From assembly GCA_934096235.1 (NCBI GenBank), contig CAKOLO010000002.1, positions 372,001 to 436,000 on the forward strand: 64,000 bases of DNA, written 5' to 3'. Source of the stretch: an uncultured Bacilli bacterium. Its GTDB lineage: Bacteria; Bacillota_I; Bacilli_A; RF39; UBA660. Positions 43,038 to 51,886 of this stretch are shown in pieces. The position numbers and the translations under genes were made by a program. Numbering within the stretch: the stretch's first letter is position 1; each line of letters begins with the position of its first letter. The notes below the pieces were generated by a model, which did not search any database, was not told the origin of the DNA, and worked only from the letters and a program-made list of their open reading frames with translations.

Positions 43038-43720
43038 AAGAATATAAATATAGACATGAATTAAAATTTAAAATATCTAATAATGCTGCTGAAGTGTTAA
43101 AGCAAAAATTATCATTAATACTTGGTAAAGATAAAAATGCATATTATAGTGACGGGTCTTATTTAATAAAAAGTTTATATTTTGATGATAGAGATTCTAG
43201 TTCATATTATGAAAAAATGGATGGTGTTCTTTATAGAAAGAAATATAGAATTAGGATGTATAATGATGTAGATACGTTTATAAGACTTGAAAAGAAAATG
43301 AAACATAATAATTATACTGCTAAAGAACAAATGTTGATTTCAAGAGATATATATAGTAAAATATTAAATGGTAAAGTAGATGAGATTGATAATCCTGAAG
43401 GGTTGTTACTTGAGTTTATTACTAACTATAAAAATAAAGGTCTTGTGCCTAGTATTATAGTTGAGTACCATAGAACTGCTTTTACTTATCCTATAAGTGA
43501 TGTTAGGATTACATTTGATTCTAATATACAGAGTAGTTTATATAATTATGATTTATTTAATACTAGTTATCCAAGATATACTGTTGATGAACCTGGTAAA
43601 CAAGTGTTAGAAGTAAAATTTAATGAAGTATTACCTTTACATATTGCTCATATTCTTAATGATATACCTGCTTGTAGAGAAGCTGTAAGTAAGTTTGCGA
43701 TATGTAGAAGTATTAAATAG
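43034..43720 (+). CDS. VTC-domain polyphosphate polymerase-like protein
   Basis: A 228-residue stand-alone VTC (triphosphate-tunnel) domain. In yeast Vtc4 this fold makes polyphosphate from ATP. The basic tunnel residues are visible in RHELKF at the N-terminus, RKKYRIRMYN and LEKKMKH, with late acidic metal ligands in QVLEVKFNE. It has no SPX or transmembrane domain; the partner membrane protein may be the DUF4956 protein encoded next. VTC, CotH and DUF4956 genes are often neighbours in Firmicutes. The product of catalysis is inferred. Confidence 0.85.
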   Translation: MKEYKYRHELKFKISNNAAEVLKQKLSLILGKDKNAYYSDGSYLIKSLYFDDRDSSSYYEKMDGVLYRKKYRIRMYNDVDTFIRLEKKMKHNNYTAKEQMLISRDIYSKILNGKVDEIDNPEGLLLEFITNYKNKGLVPSIIVEYHRTAFTYPISDVRITFDSNIQSSLYNYDLFNTSYPRYTVDEPGKQVLEVKFNEVLPLHIAHILNDIPACREAVSKFAICRSIK

Positions 43721-43729
43721 GAGTTGGAA

Positions 43730-44413
43730 ATGATATTAAGTATATTTAAAAAATCTTTTTTAGAACAATTTACTGGTAGTGTATCTACCGTTGATATGTT
43801 ACTCTCATTAGTAGTAGCATTTGTTATAGGACTTTTTATAGTTTATGTATATAGAAAGACTTATACTGGAGTAGTGTATTCTAAGGCATTCTCATTATGT
43901 ATTATTATGCTTGCGATGGTTACTGCGATGATTATTAGAACAATTAATTCAAATATTAGTTTATCTTTAGGTATGGTTGGTGCTTTATCTATCGTTCGTT
44001 TTAGAACTGCTGTTAAAGAACCTGTTGATACTGGATTTATGTTTTGGGGAATAGCTGCTGGTATTATGACTGGAGCTGGTTTATATATTCCAGCTATGGT
44101 TGCAACACTTGGTATAGGGGTTTTATATTTTATTAGTTATTTAATGGGATTTAAAACTTCTAATAGATATTTACTTGTTATTAAATATAAAGCTAGTGCT
44201 CATGAAACAGTGCTTAAAAAACTTAAAAATATTAAGAAATTTAAAGTTAGAAGTAAAGCAATATTTGGTAATGAAGTAGAATTATCACTTGAAGTAGACG
44301 TTAAGGAAAATAAAAAGGGCGGTATAGATACTACTCTTGTAGATCAATTTAATGGAATAGATGGGGTAGTTAATGCTAGTTTAATAGCATATCAAAATGA
44401 TTTTGGAAGTTAG
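43730..44413 (+). CDS. DUF4956-family membrane protein
   Basis: A ~227-residue membrane protein with four or five helices in the first 140 residues. The conserved block LGMVGALSIVRFRTAVKEPVDTGFMFWGIAAGIMTGAG is typical of DUF4956, and a cytoplasmic alpha/beta C-terminal domain follows. The start at 43730 follows AGGAG; a TTG at 43724 is also in frame. The family has no established function; its position beside the VTC domain suggests a channel or platform for polyphosphate synthesis, which is inference. Confidence 0.8.
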   Translation: MILSIFKKSFLEQFTGSVSTVDMLLSLVVAFVIGLFIVYVYRKTYTGVVYSKAFSLCIIMLAMVTAMIIRTINSNISLSLGMVGALSIVRFRTAVKEPVDTGFMFWGIAAGIMTGAGLYIPAMVATLGIGVLYFISYLMGFKTSNRYLLVIKYKASAHETVLKKLKNIKKFKVRSKAIFGNEVELSLEVDVKENKKGGIDTTLVDQFNGIDGVVNASLIAYQNDFGS

Positions 44414-44421
44414 GAGTTTTT

Positions 44422-45801
44422 ATGACTAAAAGAAGACTTAAAATTACACCTGTATTAATGGCACTAAATGTATTAGTGCTTATTCTTATTGTTCTATTTT
44501 ATGGATGTAGAATGGTTAAATATTATATAAAAGAAAATGGCAATAGAAGTAATGGTGAGTCAGCTGTTCTTTTAGTTGATACTATTCTTAAAAAACAAAG
44601 TTTTGTAGATTTAACTAAAGGTTTAGTATATGATGAAGATAAGGAAGAGTATAGATATCTTGGTGATGTAACTGATAATTACTTAGAATATTCAGGAATT
44701 GTATATAGAGTTATTGGTATAGATAAAGAAAAGAATATTAAAGCAATAACTGATAAAAGTGTTACTCTTATGTATTCTGGTCTTGAAAAAGGGTATGATA
44801 ACTCATATATAAATAAATGGTTAAATTATAATAAAGATGTTAAGCTTAGTGGATTTTATGAAAATAATATTAAAGAATCTGTTAATTATTTAGCAAATAC
44901 ATATTTATGTAAAGATGTTATTGATGATGTTAAAAATATAACTTGTGATAAGAATGAAGCTAATAATAAAATAACTATACTATCTCTTTATGATTATTAT
45001 AAAGCTGGTGGTAAAAGTAGCTTTTTAAATAATGGTGAGACATTCTATTTAGCAACTAACAATAAGGATAATCATAATTATTATATTACTAATGATGGAG
45101 AAGTTAGTATTAATGAAATGACTAGTAAAGTTTATGCTGTTAGACCAGTTATAACTATATCATCTGGTACGGTTATGATAAGTGGTAAAGGTACTAAAGA
45201 TGACCCATATAAAATATTAGATGTTAATCCTAGTACTCTTGAAGAAGCAACTATAAATAGTTATGTTAAATTTAGTGATCAAACATTTAAAATTATACAT
45301 AATTATGGTGTTGCGACTAAGGTTGCATTGGATGGAGTAATACAATTAGATGGTAAAGATGCTAAAGCATATTTTAGTAAAAAGAATAATATATATTCAT
45401 CTAATAAGAATACAGTTGGGGAATACTTAAATAAAACATATATTAAAACACTTAATAAAGATATGATGGTGAATGCTTATTGGTTTACTGGACAACTTAG
45501 TTTAGATAATTTAGATTATGAAGCTGAAAGAGCTAGTAAAGATACTGATTATATTGGTATGATGACACTTACTGATATGTTTATTAGTGATTATACTGAT
45601 GTATTAACATTATCACGTGGTATTGAATCAAATCAAATAATTAATATAATAAATAAAGATGGTAATTTCTATGGAGATTTAATTACTAATAAACATAATG
45701 TTAGACCTGTATTTTATTTAAATAAAGAATTAAAGATTACTGGTGGAAATGGTACAGTTGATGCACCTTATGAGTTAGGAGTAAGTGATGAAAAAAACTA
45801 A
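44422..45801 (+). CDS. Membrane-anchored protein with two DUF6273-like repeats
   Basis: This 459-residue extracellular protein has a single N-terminal anchor (residues ~10-30). The rest is two copies of the same ~180-residue module. The first ends AVRPVITIS...GKGTKDDPYKI and the second ends NVRPVFYLN...GNGTVDAPYEL. The internal parts (IYVR/TFKII openings and INKWLN/VGEYLN helices) also correspond. The fold resembles modules found in surface proteins of gut Firmicutes. No catalytic motif is seen. It overlaps the next gene by 14 bases. Confidence 0.65.
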   Translation: MTKRRLKITPVLMALNVLVLILIVLFYGCRMVKYYIKENGNRSNGESAVLLVDTILKKQSFVDLTKGLVYDEDKEEYRYLGDVTDNYLEYSGIVYRVIGIDKEKNIKAITDKSVTLMYSGLEKGYDNSYINKWLNYNKDVKLSGFYENNIKESVNYLANTYLCKDVIDDVKNITCDKNEANNKITILSLYDYYKAGGKSSFLNNGETFYLATNNKDNHNYYITNDGEVSINEMTSKVYAVRPVITISSGTVMISGKGTKDDPYKILDVNPSTLEEATINSYVKFSDQTFKIIHNYGVATKVALDGVIQLDGKDAKAYFSKKNNIYSSNKNTVGEYLNKTYIKTLNKDMMVNAYWFTGQLSLDNLDYEAERASKDTDYIGMMTLTDMFISDYTDVLTLSRGIESNQIINIINKDGNFYGDLITNKHNVRPVFYLNKELKITGGNGTVDAPYELGVSDEKN

Positions 45802-46855
45802 GAATAAAGATAAAAAGGGTAAAGTAAGTAAATTTAGCGTGTTCTTAATAGTAGTAGATGTTATTGCTGTTATATGTTTCTTTGTTGTTTATGGACCTTT
45901 TTCATTCTTTAGGGATTGGTTTATAACTACTGCGATGACTACTATGACTCATAGATATTTTGCTTATACATTGTATAGTGAAGATATGATTAAGGAAACT
46001 CTTGATAATAATAAAATAATAGAGTCTGAGGATCCAACTGATACATCTAAAATAAATTTTAATCCTGATTTTAATAAAGATACTTATGAGTCTGTATATG
46101 AAGAACAAGTATTAAAGAAAGATGAGGGAAATGATGTTTATAAAGTAGTTGATATTGGTGGAGATAGATGGAGTGGTAAGATGGTTGTTATATATGATCC
46201 ATCTAGGTTAAGATTAGTGTTCTCTAAACAATATGGTAAACGTGGTGAATATTTATCAACTATGGCTAAAAAAAATAATGCTTTAGTTGCTCTTAATGCT
46301 TCTGGTGTGTATCACCCTAATGGACAAAATAGAGTAACTGGAACAACTATATTAGATGGTAAAGTATATGCGACTGGTAAAGCTATTAATAAAGGTGGAG
46401 GTCTTATAGGATTTACTAAAGATAATGTATTAATGCTTACTAAGAAGTCTGCTAAAGAAGCAATTAAAGATGGAATGGATAGAGCTGTTGAGTTTGGGCC
46501 ATTCTTAGTAGTTAATGGAAAGTCTGCTGAATTTAAAGGCAATGGTGGATGGGGAATAGCTAATAGAAGTGCTATTGGTCAAAGACAAGATGGTATTGTA
46601 TTATTACTAGCAATTGATGGAAGAAGTTCTAAGTCAGTTGGTATAACTATGCCTGAGCTTGCTGATGTGTTCCAAAAATATAAAGCTTATAATGCTGCTA
46701 ATTTAGATGGTGGTGGAAGTAGTGCTTTATATGCTATTGTTAATGGTAAAGGTGGACTTATAAATAATCCAGTTGGATATGGATATTCAGGTGAAAGATA
46801 TTTACCAAATGCTTGGATGGTTTTACCTGAAGAAGGAGATAATATTACAAATTAG
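45788..46855 (+). CDS. Phosphodiester glycosidase (NAGPA) family protein
   Basis: A ~355-residue protein with an N-terminal transmembrane helix (residues ~16-40) and an external NAGPA domain. Key blocks are VALNASGVYHPNG, VEFGPFLVVNG, RSAIGQRQDGIVLLLAIDGR and the signature NAANLDGGGSSALY. In animals this domain uncovers mannose 6-phosphate by cutting a sugar phosphodiester; bacterial members act on surface glycopolymers. It closes the cotH operon, suggesting trimming of a phosphodiester-linked polymer. The ATG at 45788 follows TAGGAG; a GTG at 45785 is also possible. Confidence 0.85.
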   Translation: MKKTKNKDKKGKVSKFSVFLIVVDVIAVICFFVVYGPFSFFRDWFITTAMTTMTHRYFAYTLYSEDMIKETLDNNKIIESEDPTDTSKINFNPDFNKDTYESVYEEQVLKKDEGNDVYKVVDIGGDRWSGKMVVIYDPSRLRLVFSKQYGKRGEYLSTMAKKNNALVALNASGVYHPNGQNRVTGTTILDGKVYATGKAINKGGGLIGFTKDNVLMLTKKSAKEAIKDGMDRAVEFGPFLVVNGKSAEFKGNGGWGIANRSAIGQRQDGIVLLLAIDGRSSKSVGITMPELADVFQKYKAYNAANLDGGGSSALYAIVNGKGGLINNPVGYGYSGERYLPNAWMVLPEEGDNITN

Positions 46856-46863
46856 GAGGGTAT

Positions 46864-47421
46864 ATGGAAATAGAATTTAAAAATCCAACAATATATATTA
46901 TTGGTGGTAAAGCAAAGCATGGAAAGGATACATTTTCGGCTTATTTAAAGAATGTTTATGAAAGTCATGGTAAGAAAGTAATTATAACTCAACTTGCTAA
47001 ATATATTAAGTATTATGCTCGTGAAATGACTGGTTGGGATTTAAGTGAAGAAACTAAACCACGTGAATTTTTACAACAACTTGGTACTGGTGTAATAAGA
47101 CAAAAACTTAAAAAAGATGATTTATTTATAAAGCGTATGATTGATGATATAGAGATATTTAGTTATTTCTATGATGCAATTATTATAAGTGATGTAAGAC
47201 TTAAAAAAGAAATATATGATTTGAAGAAAGTATATCCTAATATTAAGGTTATACATATTGTAAGACCAAACTTTGATAATGGACTTACTGAAGAGCAAAA
47301 GATGCATCCTACTGAAACTGATTTAGATGACTTTAATGATTTTGATATAGAAGTTGTAAACACTACGCTTGAAGAATTAGAAAAAAGTGCTGAAAAAATA
47401 TACATTGAAAATGAAAGGTAG
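46864..47421 (+). CDS. P-loop kinase resembling deoxynucleoside monophosphate kinases
   Basis: A 185-residue P-loop protein. The Walker A motif GGKAKHGKDT is of the GKD-T type seen in phage T4-like dNMP kinases and dephospho-CoA-kinase relatives, and IISDVRLKKEI and HIVRPNFD correspond to their later motifs. It probably phosphorylates a nucleotide, but the substrate is unknown. AGGAGG precedes the ATG. It lies eight bases after the NAGPA gene and 12 before pgk, so it may be read from the cotH operon into pgk. Confidence 0.7.
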   Translation: MEIEFKNPTIYIIGGKAKHGKDTFSAYLKNVYESHGKKVIITQLAKYIKYYAREMTGWDLSEETKPREFLQQLGTGVIRQKLKKDDLFIKRMIDDIEIFSYFYDAIIISDVRLKKEIYDLKKVYPNIKVIHIVRPNFDNGLTEEQKMHPTETDLDDFNDFDIEVVNTTLEELEKSAEKIYIENER

Positions 47422-47433
47422 GTATATAAAAAT

Positions 47434-48585
47434 ATGGAAAGTATAAAAAGGGCTAATGTTGAAGGAAAAAGAGTAATAGTAAGAGTTGACTTTAATGTAC
47501 CAATTAAAGATGGTGAAATTACTGATGATACTAGAATAGTTTCTAGTTTAAAAACAATTAAATATTTAGTTAATCATAATGCTAAAGTAATATTATTATC
47601 TCATTTAGGTAGAGTTGCTTCTATGGAAGATAAAGAAAAGAAGAGTTTAGAAGTGGTTGCTAAGCATTTATCTACATTAATAAGTACTCCTATATATTTT
47701 GTACCTGTTACTAGAGGGGATTTATTAACTGAAACTATTGATAATATGAATGAAGGAGAAATTGTTTTAGTTGAAAATACTAGATTTGAAGATTATCCTC
47801 GTATGCTTGAAAGTTCTTGTGATGAAGCATTATCTAAGTATTGGGCAAGTTTAGGTGATATTTTTGTATTTGATGCTTTTGGTACTGCTCATAGATGTCA
47901 TGCATCTACGTATGGTATTAGTAAGTATATTCCATCTTATTCAGGTTTCTTAGTTGATAATGAAATTGATATGTTAGACAGAGCACTTCATCAAAGAAAA
48001 ACATTAATACTTGGTGGAGCTAAAGTAGATGATAAAATAGGTGTTATTGATAATTTAATAAATACTAGTGATGCTATATTATTTGGTGGAGCTATGTGTT
48101 TTACATTCCTTAAGGCTAAGGGTATTGATGTGGGATCAAGTGTTGTTAGTGTTGATAGACTTGAATATGCTAAAAATTTACTTGAGAATCATGGAAATAA
48201 AATAATTTTACCTGTAGATGTAGTAACTCAAAATGGTATTAAAAAAGTAGATGAAATGAATAAAGAAGATATTGGATATGATATTGGTCCTAAAACAATT
48301 ACTATGTATAATGAAGCACTTATTGATAGTAAATTAGTTTTATGGAATGGACCACTTGGAATGTTTGAAGATGAGAAGTATGAAAATGGTACTAAAAAAG
48401 TATTAAAATTCTTATATAATCAATCTATTCCAACTATCTTAGCTGGTGGTGATATAATAAGCGCATCACATAAATTTGGTTTTGATTTCCATTATGTTTC
48501 TACTGGAGGAGGTTCTACTTTAGAATATTTAGAAGGTAGAAGATTTAAGACGTTAGAAAGATTAACTGGTGAAAATAAGAAATAG
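47434..48585 (+). CDS. pgk: Phosphoglycerate kinase
   Basis: A 383-residue glycolytic kinase. RVDFNVPIKDGEITDDTRI at the N-terminus, ENTRFED, FDAFGTAHR, the ATP-site GGAKVDDKIGVI and the C-terminal STGGGSTLEYLEG are all present. It is followed by tpiA with a 15-base gap. The ribosome-binding site is weak (AGGTAGG). Upstream is the dNMP-kinase-like gene rather than gapA. Confidence 0.97.
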   Translation: MESIKRANVEGKRVIVRVDFNVPIKDGEITDDTRIVSSLKTIKYLVNHNAKVILLSHLGRVASMEDKEKKSLEVVAKHLSTLISTPIYFVPVTRGDLLTETIDNMNEGEIVLVENTRFEDYPRMLESSCDEALSKYWASLGDIFVFDAFGTAHRCHASTYGISKYIPSYSGFLVDNEIDMLDRALHQRKTLILGGAKVDDKIGVIDNLINTSDAILFGGAMCFTFLKAKGIDVGSSVVSVDRLEYAKNLLENHGNKIILPVDVVTQNGIKKVDEMNKEDIGYDIGPKTITMYNEALIDSKLVLWNGPLGMFEDEKYENGTKKVLKFLYNQSIPTILAGGDIISASHKFGFDFHYVSTGGGSTLEYLEGRRFKTLERLTGENKK

Positions 48586-48600
48586 TTTTAGGAGGGTTTT

Positions 48601-49311
48601 ATGAAGAAAGTAATTCTTAATCAAAAAAGTTATATGTTTTATGATGATATGGTCAAATTTAAGAATTCTTTTGATAAATTAAAAACTAATAATTATGAAT
48701 TTATAATTTTTCCACCTATATTATATTTATCTATGTTTAAGGATAGTAAATATAAAGTTGGTACTCAAAACTTCTTTAGTTATAAGATGGGGTCATTTAC
48801 TGGAGAACTTAATCTTGAGTCTTTAAAGAAGATAGGAATAGATTATACTTTGATAGGTCACTTTGAAAGAAGAAAAATAGTTTTTGAAAGTTATGAGATG
48901 GCAAAAGAAAAACTATTTAAATCTCTTAGTTCTAAATGTCATACTATACTTTGTGTAGGTGAGATTAAAAAAACTAGAAAGCCATTTAATTATATAAAGA
49001 AAGAACTTAATTATTATCTTCGTAGTATAGATTCATCAACATTAAAATATTTAAGTATTGCTTATGAGCCTAGTTGGGCTATAGGTAGTGGTGAAATACA
49101 ATGTATAGATAAAATACAAAGTGTTATTGATAATATTAAGTTATACATATATAAAAAATATGATCTAAATATAGAAGTATATTATGGTGGTAGTGTTGAT
49201 GAAAATAATATTAATGATATATTTAAGATATCTGATGGTATTGTTCTTGGTAAAGTTAGTACTAATATAGATGATTTAAATAAAATTCTTAAGGAAATTA
49301 AAAAAGACTAA
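48601..49311 (+). CDS. tpiA: Triosephosphate isomerase (divergent)
   Basis: A 236-residue TIM-barrel isomerase interconverting dihydroxyacetone phosphate and glyceraldehyde 3-phosphate. The catalytic residues are retained: Lys9 in LNQK, His87 in IGHFERR and Glu156 in AYEPSWAIGSG, plus the phosphate loop YGGSV. It is unusual that the nearly invariant Ser after the catalytic His is Phe88, that NWKMN is NQKSY, and that the protein is about 12-15 residues shorter than usual. It directly follows pgk with AGGAGG before the ATG. Confidence 0.92.
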   Translation: MKKVILNQKSYMFYDDMVKFKNSFDKLKTNNYEFIIFPPILYLSMFKDSKYKVGTQNFFSYKMGSFTGELNLESLKKIGIDYTLIGHFERRKIVFESYEMAKEKLFKSLSSKCHTILCVGEIKKTRKPFNYIKKELNYYLRSIDSSTLKYLSIAYEPSWAIGSGEIQCIDKIQSVIDNIKLYIYKKYDLNIEVYYGGSVDENNINDIFKISDGIVLGKVSTNIDDLNKILKEIKKD

Positions 49312-49333
49312 TTTTAACAAATTAGTTTTTTTA
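49307..49333 (+). terminator. Rho-independent terminator after tpiA
   Basis: ACTAATTT and AAATTAGT arms around a four-base loop, followed by a run of T. Confidence 0.88.
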
Positions 49334-49393
49334 TACATTATAAATAATAAATATGTGTATAAATTTGCTATTTTTTGATATTGTGTTTTTTAA

Positions 49394-49454
49394 TGACAAA
49401 ATGTTCACTTTTTAGACAAAATATTACTTTTTACTCCGTAGATATTTGTATAAT
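49394..49454 (+). promoter_or_regulatory. spo0A promoter region with tandem GACAAAA elements
   Basis: GACAAAA occurs at 49395-49401 and 49415-49421, a period of 20 bases, and TATAAT lies at 49449-49454, 32 bases before the ATG. The motif is related to the TGACAAAA pair beside csp and to the inverse complement of part of the Spo0A box. This suggests, without proof, autoregulation or shared control. Confidence 0.4.
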
Positions 49455-49485
49455 TATGACATACAATAGAGAAAAGGAGAAAAGA

Positions 49486-50247
49486 ATGAAAATTAAAGTC
49501 TTAGTAGTAGATGACAACGAAGGGTTAGTGAATTTAATTTGTAAGTATTTTAGTAGTAGTGATGAAGTTGAAGTAATTGGAACTTGTAAGAATGGAGAAG
49601 AAGCTATTAAAGTATTAAATTCTGATATAGATTTTGATTTAATGCTACTTGACTTAGTTATGCCTGTTAAGGATGGAGTTGGTGTTCTTGAATATATGAG
49701 GTTTAACAGTATAAAGAAGAAAGTAATTGTTATGACTTCATATGGGGAAGATCAAACTATTAGAGATATTAGTGAATATGGTGTTAGATATTATTGTTTA
49801 AAACCATTTAATTTTGATGATTTAAAAAGTAAAATTATTCAAACGTTTACTGTTAAAAAGAAAAATGAGAATATTTTAGAACTTGAAAGTAGGGATTTAC
49901 AAATACAAGTAACTAAATTATTGCATGCTCTTGGTATTCCTTCACATATTAAGGGGTATCAATTTATAAGAAGTGCTATACTTATGGTATATGATAATCC
50001 AGGGTTTATTGGCGGTATAACAAAACAATTATATCCTGATTTATCAATTAGATTTAATACATCTATTCCAAGGGTTGAAAGAGCTATTAGACATGCGATA
50101 GAAGTTTCTTGGTTAAGAGGTGATATAGATTTAATGGAAGAAATATTTGGTCATAGTGTAGATATAGACAGAGCTAAACCTACGAATTCTGAATTTATAG
50201 TAACTATTGCTGATAAATTAAGACTTGAGATGATTGATGTGAATTAG
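49486..50247 (+). CDS. spo0A: Spo0A response regulator
   Basis: A 253-residue master regulator of sporulation and post-exponential genes. The receiver domain (1-125) has VVDDNEG, the phospho-acceptor Asp56 in LLDLVMP, MTSYG and KPF. The C-terminal Spo0A DNA-binding domain (~145-250) is very well conserved: LHALGIPSHIKGYQFIRSAI, RVERAIRHAIEVSW and AKPTNSEFIVTIADKLR. The ATG at 49486 has AAGGAG upstream; the open frame extends to 49375 but the extension is not homologous. It sits between tpiA and gpmI as a single-gene unit. Confidence 0.95.
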   Translation: MKIKVLVVDDNEGLVNLICKYFSSSDEVEVIGTCKNGEEAIKVLNSDIDFDLMLLDLVMPVKDGVGVLEYMRFNSIKKKVIVMTSYGEDQTIRDISEYGVRYYCLKPFNFDDLKSKIIQTFTVKKKNENILELESRDLQIQVTKLLHALGIPSHIKGYQFIRSAILMVYDNPGFIGGITKQLYPDLSIRFNTSIPRVERAIRHAIEVSWLRGDIDLMEEIFGHSVDIDRAKPTNSEFIVTIADKLRLEMIDVN

Positions 50248-50263
50248 TCATTCAAGTTTTTTT
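50224..50263 (+). terminator. Terminator after spo0A
   Basis: CTTGAGATGA and TCATTCAAG arms (one bulged base) with a loop containing the stop codon, followed by seven T. Confidence 0.6.
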
Positions 50264-50284
50264 CTTTTCTAATTCTATAATATG

Positions 50285-50293
50285 TGTTAAAAT
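50285..50293 (+). promoter_or_regulatory. Putative extended -10 (TGTTAAAAT) for gpmI
   Basis: TG-T-TAAAAT lies 17 bases before the gpmI ATG, with CAGGAG between them. Confidence 0.45.
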
Positions 50294-50310
50294 GTTTACA
50301 GGAGAAATTT

Positions 50311-51819
50311 ATGAAAAAAATTATTTTATTAATTTTAGATGGTTTTGGAATTAGAGAAGGTGAGAATGGTAATGCTATAAAAATGGCTAATTTACCAAAC
50401 TTAGCTAAAATAATGTCTGATTATCCAGTGTGTGAACTTGGAGCAAGTGGTGAAGTAGTTGGGCTTCCTAAAGGACAAAGTGGAAATTCTGAAGCATGTC
50501 ACATGACTATTGGATGTGGAAGAACAGTAGAACAGCCATTAACTTTAATAAATAATAAGATAAAAGATAAAAGTTTTTTTGAGAATGATGTTCTACTAGA
50601 TTTAATGGATTTTGTTAATGATAATAATTCTACATTACATATGATAGGTTTAATATCTAGTGGAAATGTGCATTCTAGTATTGAACATTTTTATGCAGCA
50701 CTTGCGCTTGCAAAGATTAGAAAAGTTAAGAGTGTAGTCTTTCATTTTATTACTGATGGTAGGGATAGTCTTCCTATGAGTGGAAATAAACTTATTAGTG
50801 AATTTATGGCTAAAGCAAGTAAATTAGGACTTGGAACTATTGGTACTATTTGTGGAAGATATTATGCGATGGATAGAGATAATAATTATGATAGAGTTAA
50901 GAAAGCATATGATGCGATAGTATATAATGTTGGTAATAACTTTAGTGATTATAATAGATGTATGGAACTTCATTATAAGAATGATATTACTGATGAATTT
51001 ATAAATCCTAGTATAATAACTAAGGGAAGTAATATAAAAGAAAATGATGGAGTATTATTCTTAAATTATAGACCTGAGAGAATTCGTGAATTAATTTCTG
51101 CATTTACTGATGAATCATTTAATATGTTTAATGTTAAAAGGTTTAAGAATGTTAGATATGCATCTTTATATAGTGTAGATGATGTTATAGAGGGTGCTTA
51201 TAGTCAAGAACCTATTACTGGTACTTTTGGTAGATATTTAGCTGATTTAGGGTTTAAACAAGCTAGAATTGCTGAGAGTGAAAAGTATCCTCATGTTACT
51301 TATTTCTTTGATGGAGCTGAGGAGTTGAGTGACAAGAATTTATATAAAATATTAGTACCTTCACCTAAGGTAGCAAGATATGATATGAAACCTGAAATGA
51401 ATGCATCTGAAGTTACTGAAGCTGTATTGGATGCAATGGATGATGATTTTGACTTTATATTAGTTAATTATGCTAATCCTGATATGGTTGCTCATACTGG
51501 AAATATTCCTGCTTGTGTAAGGGCACTTGAAGCATGTGATGTTTGTATTGGTCATATAATGGAAAAAGCACAAGAAAATTTTTATGATGTTGTTATAACT
51601 TCTGATCATGGTAATATTGAATATATGAAAGACGCTGATGGAAATGTTATTACTAGCCATACATGTAATAAGGTTCCATTTATAATATGTAATAAATCTT
51701 ATAGAATAAAAAAGAATGGTACTTTAAGAGATGTAATACCTACTATAGTTGATATATATGAGATCAGTAAACCAAAAGAGATGACTGGTCAAAGTTTGAT
51801 AATTAAAGAGACACCTTAG
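50311..51819 (+). CDS. gpmI: 2,3-bisphosphoglycerate-independent phosphoglycerate mutase
   Basis: A ~502-residue binuclear-metal mutase that interconverts 3- and 2-phosphoglycerate. Active-site residues are complete: Asp10 in ILDGFG, the nucleophile Ser60 in SGNSEACH, HFITDGRD, the NYRPER arginines, NPDMVAHTG and TSDHGN, and a late SHT. The start at 50311 follows CAGGAG; an in-frame GTG at 50284 lies within the promoter. It serves as the intact reference for the degenerate paralogue at 3391. Confidence 0.97.
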   Translation: MKKIILLILDGFGIREGENGNAIKMANLPNLAKIMSDYPVCELGASGEVVGLPKGQSGNSEACHMTIGCGRTVEQPLTLINNKIKDKSFFENDVLLDLMDFVNDNNSTLHMIGLISSGNVHSSIEHFYAALALAKIRKVKSVVFHFITDGRDSLPMSGNKLISEFMAKASKLGLGTIGTICGRYYAMDRDNNYDRVKKAYDAIVYNVGNNFSDYNRCMELHYKNDITDEFINPSIITKGSNIKENDGVLFLNYRPERIRELISAFTDESFNMFNVKRFKNVRYASLYSVDDVIEGAYSQEPITGTFGRYLADLGFKQARIAESEKYPHVTYFFDGAEELSDKNLYKILVPSPKVARYDMKPEMNASEVTEAVLDAMDDDFDFILVNYANPDMVAHTGNIPACVRALEACDVCIGHIMEKAQENFYDVVITSDHGNIEYMKDADGNVITSHTCNKVPFIICNKSYRIKKNGTLRDVIPTIVDIYEISKPKEMTGQSLIIKETP

Positions 51820-51829
51820 GGTGTTTTTA
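51811..51829 (+). terminator. Rho-independent terminator overlapping the gpmI stop
   Basis: ACACC and GGTGT arms around TTAG, followed by five T. The stop codon is in the loop. Confidence 0.75.
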
Positions 51830-51886
51830 TTTACTTTGATAATTTTTGGTGATATACTTATGTTAATGTAGAAAGTGGGTACTAAA

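Noticed and set aside
49375..49485. N-terminal extension of Spo0A from an upstream start
   Set aside because: The extra 37 residues are not Spo0A-like and overlap the -10 element, while AAGGAG precedes the ATG at 49486.
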